Shown piece after piece: positions 1 to 7,607 of a stretch of DNA of 36,746 nucleotides; the first letter of the stretch is position 1, and every line of letters begins with the position of its first letter. The notes under the pieces are model-generated. The model was given only the letters and a program-made list of their open reading frames with translations, ran no database searches and was not told the DNA's origin. The position numbers were made by a program, and so were the translations under genes. The DNA lies in IMG/VR virus record IMGVR_UViG_3300009428_000003, positions 1-36,746 of that record. One strand, 5' to 3'. The DNA comes from a virus.

Positions 1-123
1 ATTCGTCAAGTGCTTCCGTGACAATTGAAGTCGGTTGTTGTGGTGTTGTTGGAACAAGACAAATCGATTGCGTCACAATTGGATTGTTTCCAAGTGTTCC
101 CGTTGATCCGATTTCCGTGTTGA
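1..123. repeat. Terminal direct repeat, copy 1 (circular closure)
   Basis: Bases 1-123 are identical to bases 36624-36746. The reading frame of a tail gene continues without interruption across the join (1 followed by 36623). This is what a circular or circularly permuted genome looks like when the assembler leaves an overlap, and it gives a unit of about 36,623 bp. A true short terminal repeat of the virion DNA cannot be excluded from sequence alone, but interruption of a gene makes an assembly overlap more likely. Confidence 0.95.
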
Positions 124-778
124 TCCATCCCGCTTTGCCCCCACTTAAGAACGCAAACGGTTTTGCGTCAATTGGCGTTCCTGGAACTGCGGGAAGTACG
201 TCTTGATATGTATATGAAAATGCTCCCGTTGTTGCGTTGTATGTGTATAAATGTCTTGTGTCGTTAACCGCAACCGCTAAACTTGTTTGCTTTTGAACTC
301 TAATAATAAATTCAAAGTTTTGTGTTTTGTCGAAATCAACGAAAAACGCGCCCGAACCACTTGAACCCGAAGAACCGCCCGAAGGCAAATCATTGATCGG
401 AACCGCTATTTTGTCGAAACCGAATCCCATCCCTTCAATTCCATAAAGGTTTGTTGAATTTGATTGAAGGAAACCGCCACGATTTTTTGTGTTTACTACG
501 TTATTGAATGAAGCGTTTAAATTTGAGAAAAAAGGATTCCAAGAATCGGAAACACCCGAAAGACCGCAAGCGTCAATCTTTGTTCCGTTGTCCGTACAAT
601 CCGAAAATTCCCATGTATTGATTGGAACTTCAAAGTTGTTTGTTGTTTCTGAAAAGTAATTCGCGGTTAATTTTTCGACACCTCCAACCTTTACAGAATG
701 AATCTTGCAAAGATATTTATCACTATTATTGATGACCGTTTCTTGAAAAATGTCTTTTATATAAAAATAAGCCTTCAT
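1..778 (-). CDS. Tail-associated structural protein, N-terminal part (split by contig ends)
   Basis: The ATG is at 778 and the frame is open to the left edge, giving residues 1-260. Joined to 36623-35830 it makes a 523-residue protein. A low-complexity Gly/Ser linker at about residues 133-143 separates an N-terminal domain of about 130 residues from the following beta-rich region. It lies downstream of the fibre-like genes and is the last gene before the lysis cassette, so a tail tip or adhesin role is inferred. I do not recognise a named family. No stop codon occurs in 260 codons. Confidence 0.85.
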   Translation of the reverse strand, partial: MKAYFYIKDIFQETVINNSDKYLCKIHSVKVGGVEKLTANYFSETTNNFEVPINTWEFSDCTDNGTKIDACGLSGVSDSWNPFFSNLNASFNNVVNTKNRGGFLQSNSTNLYGIEGMGFGFDKIAVPINDLPSGGSSGSSGSGAFFVDFDKTQNFEFIIRVQKQTSLAVAVNDTRHLYTYNATTGAFSYTYQDVLPAVPGTPIDAKPFAFLSGGKAGWINTEIGSTGTLGNNPIVTQSICLVPTTPQQPTSIVTEALDE

Positions 779-804
779 AAAATTACCTTTTAACTTTTAA
801 TAAA

Positions 805-1470
805 TTACATCAACAAGAAAAAGTCACCGCCCGTTGTATCAACCGAACCGCCCAAACCTTTGATTTCCGTTCGATCAAGTGTTAAATTCCCGAATGTTGA
901 AGTTGCCCGAACCGAAACAGTCCCCGCGCTTTCACCCGCATTTGCTGAAATCGAACCCGTTGCAACTTGTCTATTTGTGTTGTGCGTTGTGAAAGTCCTA
1001 TTCGTTCCCGTTGGTATTTGTTGCGTCAATATAGCATTCACACAACAAGATGTGATCATAATAAGCGAATCTTGTTCAACTGTCAAATTACCCGTGTGCG
1101 GTGAACTACTTCCCCCAGTTCTTAATGACGCACCAACTCCCCCGCAATCCGTGAAACTTCGAATGTGCATTGATATCGGATTGAATTGCGAACCGTTAAA
1201 ATTAACTCTCAATTGATTGTTTCCCGTTGGCGGGTTCTCTAAATAATAAAAAGCCATTCTTTGTGAAAGTCCGTTCCTATTTAGTTGATAAAGTTGAGTC
1301 ATTGCAACACCTCCATATGTGCAACCCGTATATGTTCGCGTGTTTGACATCGTGAATTGTGCGATTATCAAACCATTTGAACCCGTGTTTTGCGTGTGGT
1401 TTTGTGTTTTGTTGTTTGCCCCTGGCGTTTGATTTAGGTTCGTTGTATTCCCTTTCGTTGGCGCTGACAT
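805..1470 (-). CDS. Beta-sandwich tail fibre/adhesin-like protein
   Basis: This 221-residue protein has an Asn/Thr-rich N-terminus of about 35 residues. It then shows the pattern YGGVAMTQL, YYLENPPTGNNQLRVNF and HIRSFTDCGG, which resembles a beta-sandwich module found in many phage tail and exported bacterial proteins. Composition is rich in Thr, Ser, Gly and Asn, as expected of a tail appendage. It starts at 1470, directly next to the stop of the preceding gene (1471-1473), so it belongs to the tail operon. A host-contact role is inferred from position and composition, not from a catalytic motif. Confidence 0.8.
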   Translation of the reverse strand: MSAPTKGNTTNLNQTPGANNKTQNHTQNTGSNGLIIAQFTMSNTRTYTGCTYGGVAMTQLYQLNRNGLSQRMAFYYLENPPTGNNQLRVNFNGSQFNPISMHIRSFTDCGGVGASLRTGGSSSPHTGNLTVEQDSLIMITSCCVNAILTQQIPTGTNRTFTTHNTNRQVATGSISANAGESAGTVSVRATSTFGNLTLDRTEIKGLGGSVDTTGGDFFLLM

Positions 1471-1752
1471 CTAAAGTTCGTTTATATTTGTGATTGAAAG
1501 AAGTCCCATTTCGTCAACATTATCAACTTCGGTTCTTGCTTCATATACAAACGACGTTGTTTCAAAAAAAGTCGAAACACTAACTTGACCAAGTTCCAAT
1601 TTTGTTCGGTTTGCACCTAAAAATTCACCAAGCGTTGCATCGTAATCTTCATTTATTTGATTAACAATGTCTTGATCCGTTGTTGTTCCGTAATCTGAAT
1701 ACTTCAAATTGTCCGTTCCTTCAAGTTCTATTTTCGAAATTACAAAATACAT
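1471..1752 (-). CDS. Small tail-operon protein of unknown function
   Basis: This 93-residue acidic protein matches no family I recognise. Its ATG (1750-1752) overlaps the TAA of the upstream fibre gene by one base, and its own stop abuts the next start. That points to tight translational coupling inside the tail-fibre block. A short fibre-associated or attachment protein is possible, but this is only inferred from position. Confidence 0.75.
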   Translation of the reverse strand: MYFVISKIELEGTDNLKYSDYGTTTDQDIVNQINEDYDATLGEFLGANRTKLELGQVSVSTFFETTSFVYEARTEVDNVDEMGLLSITNINEL

Positions 1753-2423
1753 TATGCTTGTTCTTTAATTGCAACAACGTCCCATTTTGTCGCGGTTGCG
1801 TTGTAAATTAATCCAACATAAATCGTTTTATTTGCCGTTGTTGTTGTTGGCAATGTCACGCCGATCACCTCAAAAATTGCGTTCCAAGTCAAAGCGCGAT
1901 TTGTTCCGTTGTCGGTAATTCTTAAAACTAATTTTAAACCATTTGAAGGTGTTCCCGTTGGAGCGTTAATAGTTAACGCCGACGAAAGTCCCGTGATCGT
2001 TTCTTGATCGTGTTCATCAACATTCGGTGTCAAAGTTGCTGAACTTGAAACCGTGTTGTCAATCGGTGAAACAATTGTTTTTCTTTTTATACTTTTTTTA
2101 ACGAATGACGCTTCCGAATCTTCAAGAACAAATTCGTCTTGATTGTCAACGGTTGTTTTTTCAGCGATCGCGGTGATTTCGTTCGCAACATCAACATGAA
2201 TCGCCGTTGCGTCCGTTGTTCCTGGAATGTCACCAATCGTGATTTTTTTCTTGTTGTTACCGTCCGCAACATCTTCGATCAATAAAAAATCGTTTGTTGT
2301 TGGTGTTCCCTTTGAAGCAACCCCCGAAATTTCGGAAGCAACATTGACATGAACCGCGTTTGCGTCCGCACCACCACCGCTCGAAAACGGTTCATTCAAT
2401 GCGCCTTTGTAGAATTCTCCCAT
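1752..2423 (-). CDS. Tail fibre protein with internal duplication and conserved C-terminal domain
   Basis: This 223-residue protein contains two tandem repeats of about 47 residues (20-66 and 71-117). Each starts DAnAvHVnVAsEIs or a close variant and ends in a Lys-rich KKxI segment. Residues from about 130 to the end form a compact module with TLTPNVDEHD, LTINAPTGTP, RITDNGT.RALTWNA, GVTLPTT and YNATATKWDVVA, a C-terminal pattern I recognise from many phage fibre and head-decoration proteins. The repeat part probably forms a fibrous shaft and the C-terminus a knob. It sits in the fibre block with a one-base stop/start overlap downstream. Confidence 0.82.
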   Translation of the reverse strand: MGEFYKGALNEPFSSGGGADANAVHVNVASEISGVASKGTPTTNDFLLIEDVADGNNKKKITIGDIPGTTDATAIHVDVANEITAIAEKTTVDNQDEFVLEDSEASFVKKSIKRKTIVSPIDNTVSSSATLTPNVDEHDQETITGLSSALTINAPTGTPSNGLKLVLRITDNGTNRALTWNAIFEVIGVTLPTTTTANKTIYVGLIYNATATKWDVVAIKEQA

Positions 2424-2424
2424 T

Positions 2425-2787
2425 TTAATACGTATCTTGATTGTCTATTTGCGAATAATATCCCGTAATTGTTCCCGCCGTTGCGCTTGATCCGTCAACG
2501 GTAAATTTGATCCAATCGGAAACAATTGATTCAATTTCGATTGTTGCTGAACCACTCGCGCCCGAAATTGGAATTGAAGTCACTCGATTCCCGTCTTTGT
2601 CTACGAATGGAAACGTGTCGAAAGTTGTTCCATCCATTGAAACACCAACATCGAACGATCCCGTTCCGCTTAATCCAGACCAAACGATTTGCAAAGCAAT
2701 CGCATAGTTTGAGGAAATTTTTTCTTTTGATGTCGGACTTGTGCTGATTGTTAGTCCGTCAAAAATTTTAAAGTTCTTATTCGCCAT
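2425..2787 (-). CDS. Phage structural beta-sandwich protein
   Basis: This 120-residue protein starts at the ATG at 2787; an upstream TTG at 2814 would overlap the previous gene by 38 bases and is less likely. The pattern ALQIVWSG, TGSFDVGVSMDGTTFD and WIKFTVDGSSATAGTITGYYS resembles a small beta-sandwich domain common in phage tail and decoration proteins. Its place between DUF1353 and fibre genes suggests a tail or baseplate accessory protein. The exact role is not known. Confidence 0.78.
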   Translation of the reverse strand: MANKNFKIFDGLTISTSPTSKEKISSNYAIALQIVWSGLSGTGSFDVGVSMDGTTFDTFPFVDKDGNRVTSIPISGASGSATIEIESIVSDWIKFTVDGSSATAGTITGYYSQIDNQDTY

Positions 2788-2959
2788 TTTCTTTTGATTT
2801 GATACCGTCTTCAATTATTTCAAGTAATTCTTCAACGGCTTGATTTTTTGCTTTGATTTCTTCAAACGATCCTTGAACGGGAACGCCCGTCAAAATCATT
2901 TTTTTAATAACGTCAAACGCTTGTTCGATCGTCGCTTCATTTGTTTTAAGTTCCTCCAT
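2777..2959 (-). CDS. Small helical protein of unknown function
   Basis: This 60-residue protein is acidic and mostly predicted helical (Glu/Lys/Ile/Leu rich). It overlaps the next gene by 11 bases, which suggests translational coupling. It has no recognisable motif, signal peptide or membrane segment. It is likely a tail-operon accessory protein, because both neighbours are tail or structural genes. Confidence 0.65.
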   Translation of the reverse strand: MEELKTNEATIEQAFDVIKKMILTGVPVQGSFEEIKAKNQAVEELLEIIEDGIKSKENGE

Positions 2960-2983
2960 ATTTCAAAAATACGTTTTTTATCT

Positions 2984-3394
2984 TTATTCGTTCGGTGTGC
3001 GCTTGTATATTTTTGCGCCAAATGTACGAACACCCCAAAACATCGTTTGATTTTCAAATTTGTTTTTGTTGTATTTATTCGACCAAATCAACATTTCGCG
3101 ATCAGCTAACAACCGCGCTTTGTAATCACCCAATTCGTCACGCTTGAAATCAGTTTTATAAATCCAATCATGAATAAGTGATCCAATTAAAAAATCGCCG
3201 TATGTGTTAATTATAGAATTAAAAACACGCGGAACGCTTGCAAGATCGGTTTTGAATCCTTTTGGAATTACAATCTTTTCGTTTTGATAATTCTTTTGCG
3301 ACAAAGTGATGTGAAGATCGTCCCCGACCTCCCACAAATCGCCCGAATTAACAAGGAAATTCAACGGAATTTTATTTTCGTGACTAAATCGCAA
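2984..3394 (-). CDS. DUF1353 family phage protein
   Basis: This 136-residue protein shows the DUF1353 hallmarks: VIPKGFKTDLASVPRVF near residues 42-58, followed by the SLIHDWIY motif and a second helical half. Members occur in tail regions of many phages and their function is not established. No ATG lies in a useful position. The frame begins at a TTG two bases after the stop of the preceding gene, which suggests a coupled TTG start. The gene itself is well supported by the family pattern. Confidence 0.85.
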   Translation of the reverse strand: MRFSHENKIPLNFLVNSGDLWEVGDDLHITLSQKNYQNEKIVIPKGFKTDLASVPRVFNSIINTYGDFLIGSLIHDWIYKTDFKRDELGDYKARLLADREMLIWSNKYNKNKFENQTMFWGVRTFGAKIYKRTPNE

Positions 3395-3396
3395 TT

Positions 3397-3795
3397 TTAA
3401 AGCGTGTAATTTGTCACCGCAACAGTTCCGATTCCTTCAAAGTATTCTTCAATGATTTGTTTTCCGTAATTACTCATAATGTAAATTACCGATTTCAAAC
3501 CCGTATCACCTCCATCGTTCGTCAAATATTTGTCCGTTCCGTCTTCGTTCACCATGATGAAATCTTGTCCCATTATTGAAACGCTTTCGCCTTCAATACT
3601 TAATTGAACGGTGTTGTTTGCGTCCCATTCGTTCGATTCGCCATAGCACCAATTGAACGGAATGTTCCAAGTTGCCGAAACTTCACGTCCCGAATTTATA
3701 TTTGCGGGACAAGTTATTTTTCTTATTCCCGACGCGTATATGTCAAGACCTCCCGCCTTGATTCCGCAATTTTCATTCAATGTGATTGTGATCAT
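3397..3795 (-). CDS. Unknown tail-operon protein
   Basis: This 132-residue protein begins MITITLNENCGIKAGG and is rich in beta-forming residues and Asn/Gly. It has three cysteines in the first half and no catalytic motif I recognise. It sits between the fibre gene at 3816 and the DUF1353 gene, about 20 bases below the fibre gene's stop. A fibre chaperone or small tail protein would fit the position; neither can be demonstrated. Confidence 0.72.
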   Translation of the reverse strand: MITITLNENCGIKAGGLDIYASGIRKITCPANINSGREVSATWNIPFNWCYGESNEWDANNTVQLSIEGESVSIMGQDFIMVNEDGTDKYLTNDGGDTGLKSVIYIMSNYGKQIIEEYFEGIGTVAVTNYTL

Positions 3796-3815
3796 ATCTT
3801 TTAAAATTTATTATT

Positions 3816-4883
3816 TTATACACTTGTTATTTTTTCCCATGCTGAACCAGTCCAAACAAATTTTTTGTTTAATGTTGTATCAAAACATTCAAAACCCTTC
3901 TCAGCGGTTCCAAAAGTTGAAGAAGAGTTAACTCTCCCAGTCGTTGTCATTGCAATATTTGCAAAGAATTTTTGCTGAGAAACGTTTGTGCTTGGTGGGT
4001 ATAGTTGAAACAATGCTTTTGCATTCGCGGATAAAGGTTTACCAATCGCGAAACCAGTAACGTTCATGTACGATAAACCACCAGTTCTATATTTTATAAA
4101 AGCAGTGTTTGTATTGTCGAACATTTGGAAGTTTGGCACTCCACCTTGATAAAAAAGAGTAAAAATTTTGTTTGCGGTTCCTGGTCTATATGAATTAAAA
4201 CCACCGTTTATAGTAAATTCAGTCGAAGTTGTGTTGTCATTGTTTAAAAATTTCGCGATTACTGATTCGTTATTTGGATTTCTAAAAGTATGCCCTGCCG
4301 TATTTAAATAAGTACCCCCGTAACCGATTTGTCCGTTGTTTCTAATGTCTAATAAATTACTGTCATTAGAATCAGTAACCTTAAATCCCGTTGTTCCTTC
4401 TGCATTGTTTGATGCTTTTATTAATGTGTCTTTTTGTAGACTTATTTTTTCAGCTCCGATTGGCGCGGTTCCTCCAAGCGTCCACCTGAATGAAGACAAA
4501 TCAGCATAATGTGAACCGTCAAAAGTCAAATTCGCGCTTGCGATATTATCACCGCCCGTGATGTCCGACAACAACGCAATTGTTCCCGAATTGTCTGGAA
4601 AGTCCCAAGAACGACTTCCCGTTAACGTAAGCGAATCAAGAACACCAACGAACGAACCGCCTTTGTTGTATTTGATATTATCACCGTCTGTGATGTCAAT
4701 TGCAAAACCGCCCGTTGTGTTTCCCGTTCGCAATGTCGTTGACAATCCGTTTGCTAAGGTGTCAAGAATATTGACCAACAATCCGTTATGGTCGGACGGT
4801 TGAATTGCGTCGTTTGGTTGTAAATCATTCAACAACGTGTTCATTGCGATGTTTACATTTGCCCTATTAAGTAAATCAGTCAT
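3816..4883 (-). CDS. Tail fibre protein
   Basis: This 355-residue protein is dominated by Asn, Thr, Gly and Ser. Its N-terminus (MTDLLNRANVNIAMNTLLND) is helical and could attach it to the tail tip. The middle has beta-helix-like segments such as WDFPDNSGTIALLSD. The C-terminus GFECFDTTLNKKFVWTGSAWEKI is the ending seen in many fibre proteins (G.ecfDTt, then W.G..We.i). It follows the 824-residue tail protein by 11 bases. The role in host recognition is inferred from composition, ending and context. Confidence 0.85.
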   Translation of the reverse strand: MTDLLNRANVNIAMNTLLNDLQPNDAIQPSDHNGLLVNILDTLANGLSTTLRTGNTTGGFAIDITDGDNIKYNKGGSFVGVLDSLTLTGSRSWDFPDNSGTIALLSDITGGDNIASANLTFDGSHYADLSSFRWTLGGTAPIGAEKISLQKDTLIKASNNAEGTTGFKVTDSNDSNLLDIRNNGQIGYGGTYLNTAGHTFRNPNNESVIAKFLNNDNTTSTEFTINGGFNSYRPGTANKIFTLFYQGGVPNFQMFDNTNTAFIKYRTGGLSYMNVTGFAIGKPLSANAKALFQLYPPSTNVSQQKFFANIAMTTTGRVNSSSTFGTAEKGFECFDTTLNKKFVWTGSAWEKITSV

Positions 4884-4894
4884 AATTTTTTTTA

Positions 4895-7369
4895 TTAATC
4901 GTATTGCGGACCATATTGTGACCCATAAATTCCAGCAACCGCAAGATTTTTATATCCTATTCGCGCGGATGTTTTATAATTTGACTTCGTAAGATCAAGA
5001 TAATTGAAATCGATCAATCCTTCAAGTCTTATTTTTGTTGAACTTATTTTTGTGATTTTACATTTTGTTTGTCCCGTGATCGGAATTAATATTTCATTTT
5101 TATTGTCAAGAACAGTAGACAACATTTCAATTCCTTTTTGTCCCCCCTCTTGATATACTTCAATTCTTATGACACCGTAGTAATCAGCAATTGAACCAAC
5201 GTCACCCGCGACATCTTCAAGATCAAAATCGGCTTGAATTAATGTTGATGCGTTGTCCAGTATTGCGTTTGTCCGAACATTGTCAGCATTCACGCCCGTG
5301 AAAAGATTCGTTGTCCCAGCTTTATTAAAATGCGTGATTGCTCCATCCCAAACCGTTGATTCTTCATAGTTTGCAACAAATACATTTGAACTGTTTTTTG
5401 TGTTAACCAAAACACCGCCCGTGTTCAATTCAGTTTGAACCGAAAAGCGAAGTCGCCAATCGTTTGAAAAAGTGTCCTTCGATGGATAAAATTGATTTTT
5501 CCCATCAAGTTGTTCATTCGGATCAACCAAATCATTCGGGACGTTTGGATTCGCAACCCAATCTTCCCAACGGAATCGCATCGCGAACCGCATGATATAA
5601 GCCTTTTTCGTTCCGACATCGCTTGAAGCATCGCGAACAATTTGAACAATGTTTTTGTCCGATCCCGCGACCATTTGGAACCCCCTTGTGTCGTTAAAAT
5701 TTATTTGTTGAACCTTGCTTCCATCAACGGGAAAAGATGTTGTATTTACATCGTATTGATCAGCTAAAAAAGTTGCGCCCGTTAACGTGTTGAATCCTTC
5801 AATAATAAACGAAACCGAATCAACGCTTTCATTTTTTGCCGTGTCCAAAAACATCAAACTTTGTGTCAAAATTTCATCTTCAGCCGATCCGTTATAATTT
5901 AACGAACCCGAATTTGTGATTCCTTGCGCGTGGTTTAGAAAGTCAATACTAAGATCGCCCAATACAAACGAAATCGGCGCTTGAATAAACGAATCAAACC
6001 CGCAAAGGATTGAAACACGATCCGAAATGTTAGAAACAAGACTTTCGTACGCGCAACTAAACCAAATGATAAAATTACCGTCTGAAATATTAATTGAATC
6101 AAAATAGTCATCGAATAGCGTGTTTGGTTGGAATTGTCCCGCAATTGTCACCGTGTTCGAAACATTTGTAATTGAATCAAATCGAATGTCCATCTTTGCT
6201 CCGAAACTGTTTGTGTTCCCTGCAAAAGTTGTTTGCGGTGTTGATTGGGTCAAAACACCAGTTCCCAAGCCGTTGTAAAGTATATTTTTATAATTGAAAT
6301 TATTATTTTTTGCAATCAATGTTTGATCAAATGGAACAAATGCAAAACCGAATTTGTATGTCGAAGTTGCTGAATTGTTTGGTTGGTCAATACTGATTCG
6401 GAAGTTCGTGACCGCATCTTGTAAAATTGAAGAAATTGTTGATCCGTTCGTGTCGGTATAAGTTGTTCCTATATTTTTATAAATCGCGGGATTTCCGTCA
6501 AAATTTTCATTAAACCAACCAACATTTCCGAGCAAAGCGGTTGATGTTTGATCCGTTGTGATTGAAACATTCGGATTGTTTAGTTGTTGTAAAAAAGTAA
6601 GTTCAAAAACGTCCGTAATTGAATTAACGTCAAAAAATGGACTTGGTGAAACCATGTTTTGAAAGTCCGCAAGACTCAAAAACAACGGTGAAATAATAAA
6701 TTCAACCGTCACAATAAATGATTGTGTTGGTCCAACAACGCCCGCGCCTTTTATCGTTGCATTTAATACCGTTGACCCCGAAGTGAATCCAAGTGTTGTC
6801 ATCGGAACGATCGTCACCGTGTCGGTTGGATCGATATTGTCAGCCTTGAAAGTCGGTGTTGTTCCGTCAATTAATGAACTCAAAGATGCTCCCGCAACTT
6901 CATCGTTTGGGATTAAATTATAATTAAACAAAACACCTTCAACGTTGTCCGTTGATTGGATGTTCATTGATGTGTTTACTTGTGTGCTTATATTTATAGG
7001 GTAAGAACTTGAGGGAGGAAAATCACCCGTTATTGATCCCAATATCATTGTAGTTGGCGAAAGAACTGTGATGACACCCGTTCCCGCATAAGTTACTGGC
7101 GGAGGAACTTGTCCAATTATATCAAAAGTTGTTGACCATGAAACCGAAGTTCCAACATAAAAACCGTTGGAAGCGAAATCACCGATGTTTTGTGTTATTG
7201 TATTAACACCGTCCGATTCGAAAACATTTGAAAAAGATGAATCAACAGAAATTTCAACTTCAAGATTCAATTGAAGGGAAATTTTATCGCCTACATTTCC
7301 CAATAACCACGAAGTTTTTTCCGCTCTGAATTGGTTTGTGTATTCTCGAAGAATTATTTTAGCCCCCAT
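4895..7369 (-). CDS. Large tail protein (tail tip or baseplate region)
   Basis: This 824-residue protein is rich in Asn, Ser, Thr and Val throughout, with few charged clusters and no membrane segment, as expected for an extended beta-rich tail protein. It lies directly after the hub-like protein (7594-9318) and before the fibre gene. In siphoviruses this slot usually holds the tip, central fibre or receptor-binding platform. No lysozyme, peptidase or lipase motif was spotted. The start at 7369 overlaps the small upstream gene by 11 bases. Confidence 0.8.
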   Translation of the reverse strand: MGAKIILREYTNQFRAEKTSWLLGNVGDKISLQLNLEVEISVDSSFSNVFESDGVNTITQNIGDFASNGFYVGTSVSWSTTFDIIGQVPPPVTYAGTGVITVLSPTTMILGSITGDFPPSSSYPINISTQVNTSMNIQSTDNVEGVLFNYNLIPNDEVAGASLSSLIDGTTPTFKADNIDPTDTVTIVPMTTLGFTSGSTVLNATIKGAGVVGPTQSFIVTVEFIISPLFLSLADFQNMVSPSPFFDVNSITDVFELTFLQQLNNPNVSITTDQTSTALLGNVGWFNENFDGNPAIYKNIGTTYTDTNGSTISSILQDAVTNFRISIDQPNNSATSTYKFGFAFVPFDQTLIAKNNNFNYKNILYNGLGTGVLTQSTPQTTFAGNTNSFGAKMDIRFDSITNVSNTVTIAGQFQPNTLFDDYFDSINISDGNFIIWFSCAYESLVSNISDRVSILCGFDSFIQAPISFVLGDLSIDFLNHAQGITNSGSLNYNGSAEDEILTQSLMFLDTAKNESVDSVSFIIEGFNTLTGATFLADQYDVNTTSFPVDGSKVQQINFNDTRGFQMVAGSDKNIVQIVRDASSDVGTKKAYIMRFAMRFRWEDWVANPNVPNDLVDPNEQLDGKNQFYPSKDTFSNDWRLRFSVQTELNTGGVLVNTKNSSNVFVANYEESTVWDGAITHFNKAGTTNLFTGVNADNVRTNAILDNASTLIQADFDLEDVAGDVGSIADYYGVIRIEVYQEGGQKGIEMLSTVLDNKNEILIPITGQTKCKITKISSTKIRLEGLIDFNYLDLTKSNYKTSARIGYKNLAVAGIYGSQYGPQYD

Positions 7370-7607
7370 ATTTTTTTGTTAATTCGTCGATTCGTTGTTG
7401 GATATTTGAAACGCTTCCGTTTTTTGCGTCTTCCATCAACTTGCTTGACTCTTTAACAAGTGACTGCATTTTAATCTTTTCTTCATTCGTTAATTTCGGC
7501 ATCATTGATTCCATCATGTTGTTCAAAACATTTGGTGCCTTGTCCAACTCTCTTTGGAGATTTTCAGCCAATTTTAAGGAATCAATTAAAAATTTATTCG
7601 CCTTCAT
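7359..7607 (-). CDS. Small helical tail-region protein
   Basis: This 82-residue, mostly helical protein is Lys, Leu, Asn and Met rich. It lies between the hub-like gene (14-base overlap) and the large tail protein (11-base overlap). The overlaps on both sides indicate co-translation within the tail operon. There is no recognisable domain. A chaperone or spacer protein of the tail tip is possible but unproven. Confidence 0.68.
   Translation of the reverse strand: MKANKFLIDSLKLAENLQRELDKAPNVLNNMMESMMPKLTNEEKIKMQSLVKESSKLMEDAKNGSVSNIQQRIDELTKKYGG

Noticed and set aside
860-1216. Long plus-strand ORFs (for example 860-1216, 11134-11646, 32950-33438)
   Set aside because: They lie fully opposite minus-strand genes with family support, have low-complexity Ser/Phe-rich translations, and no promoter or gene packing supports them.
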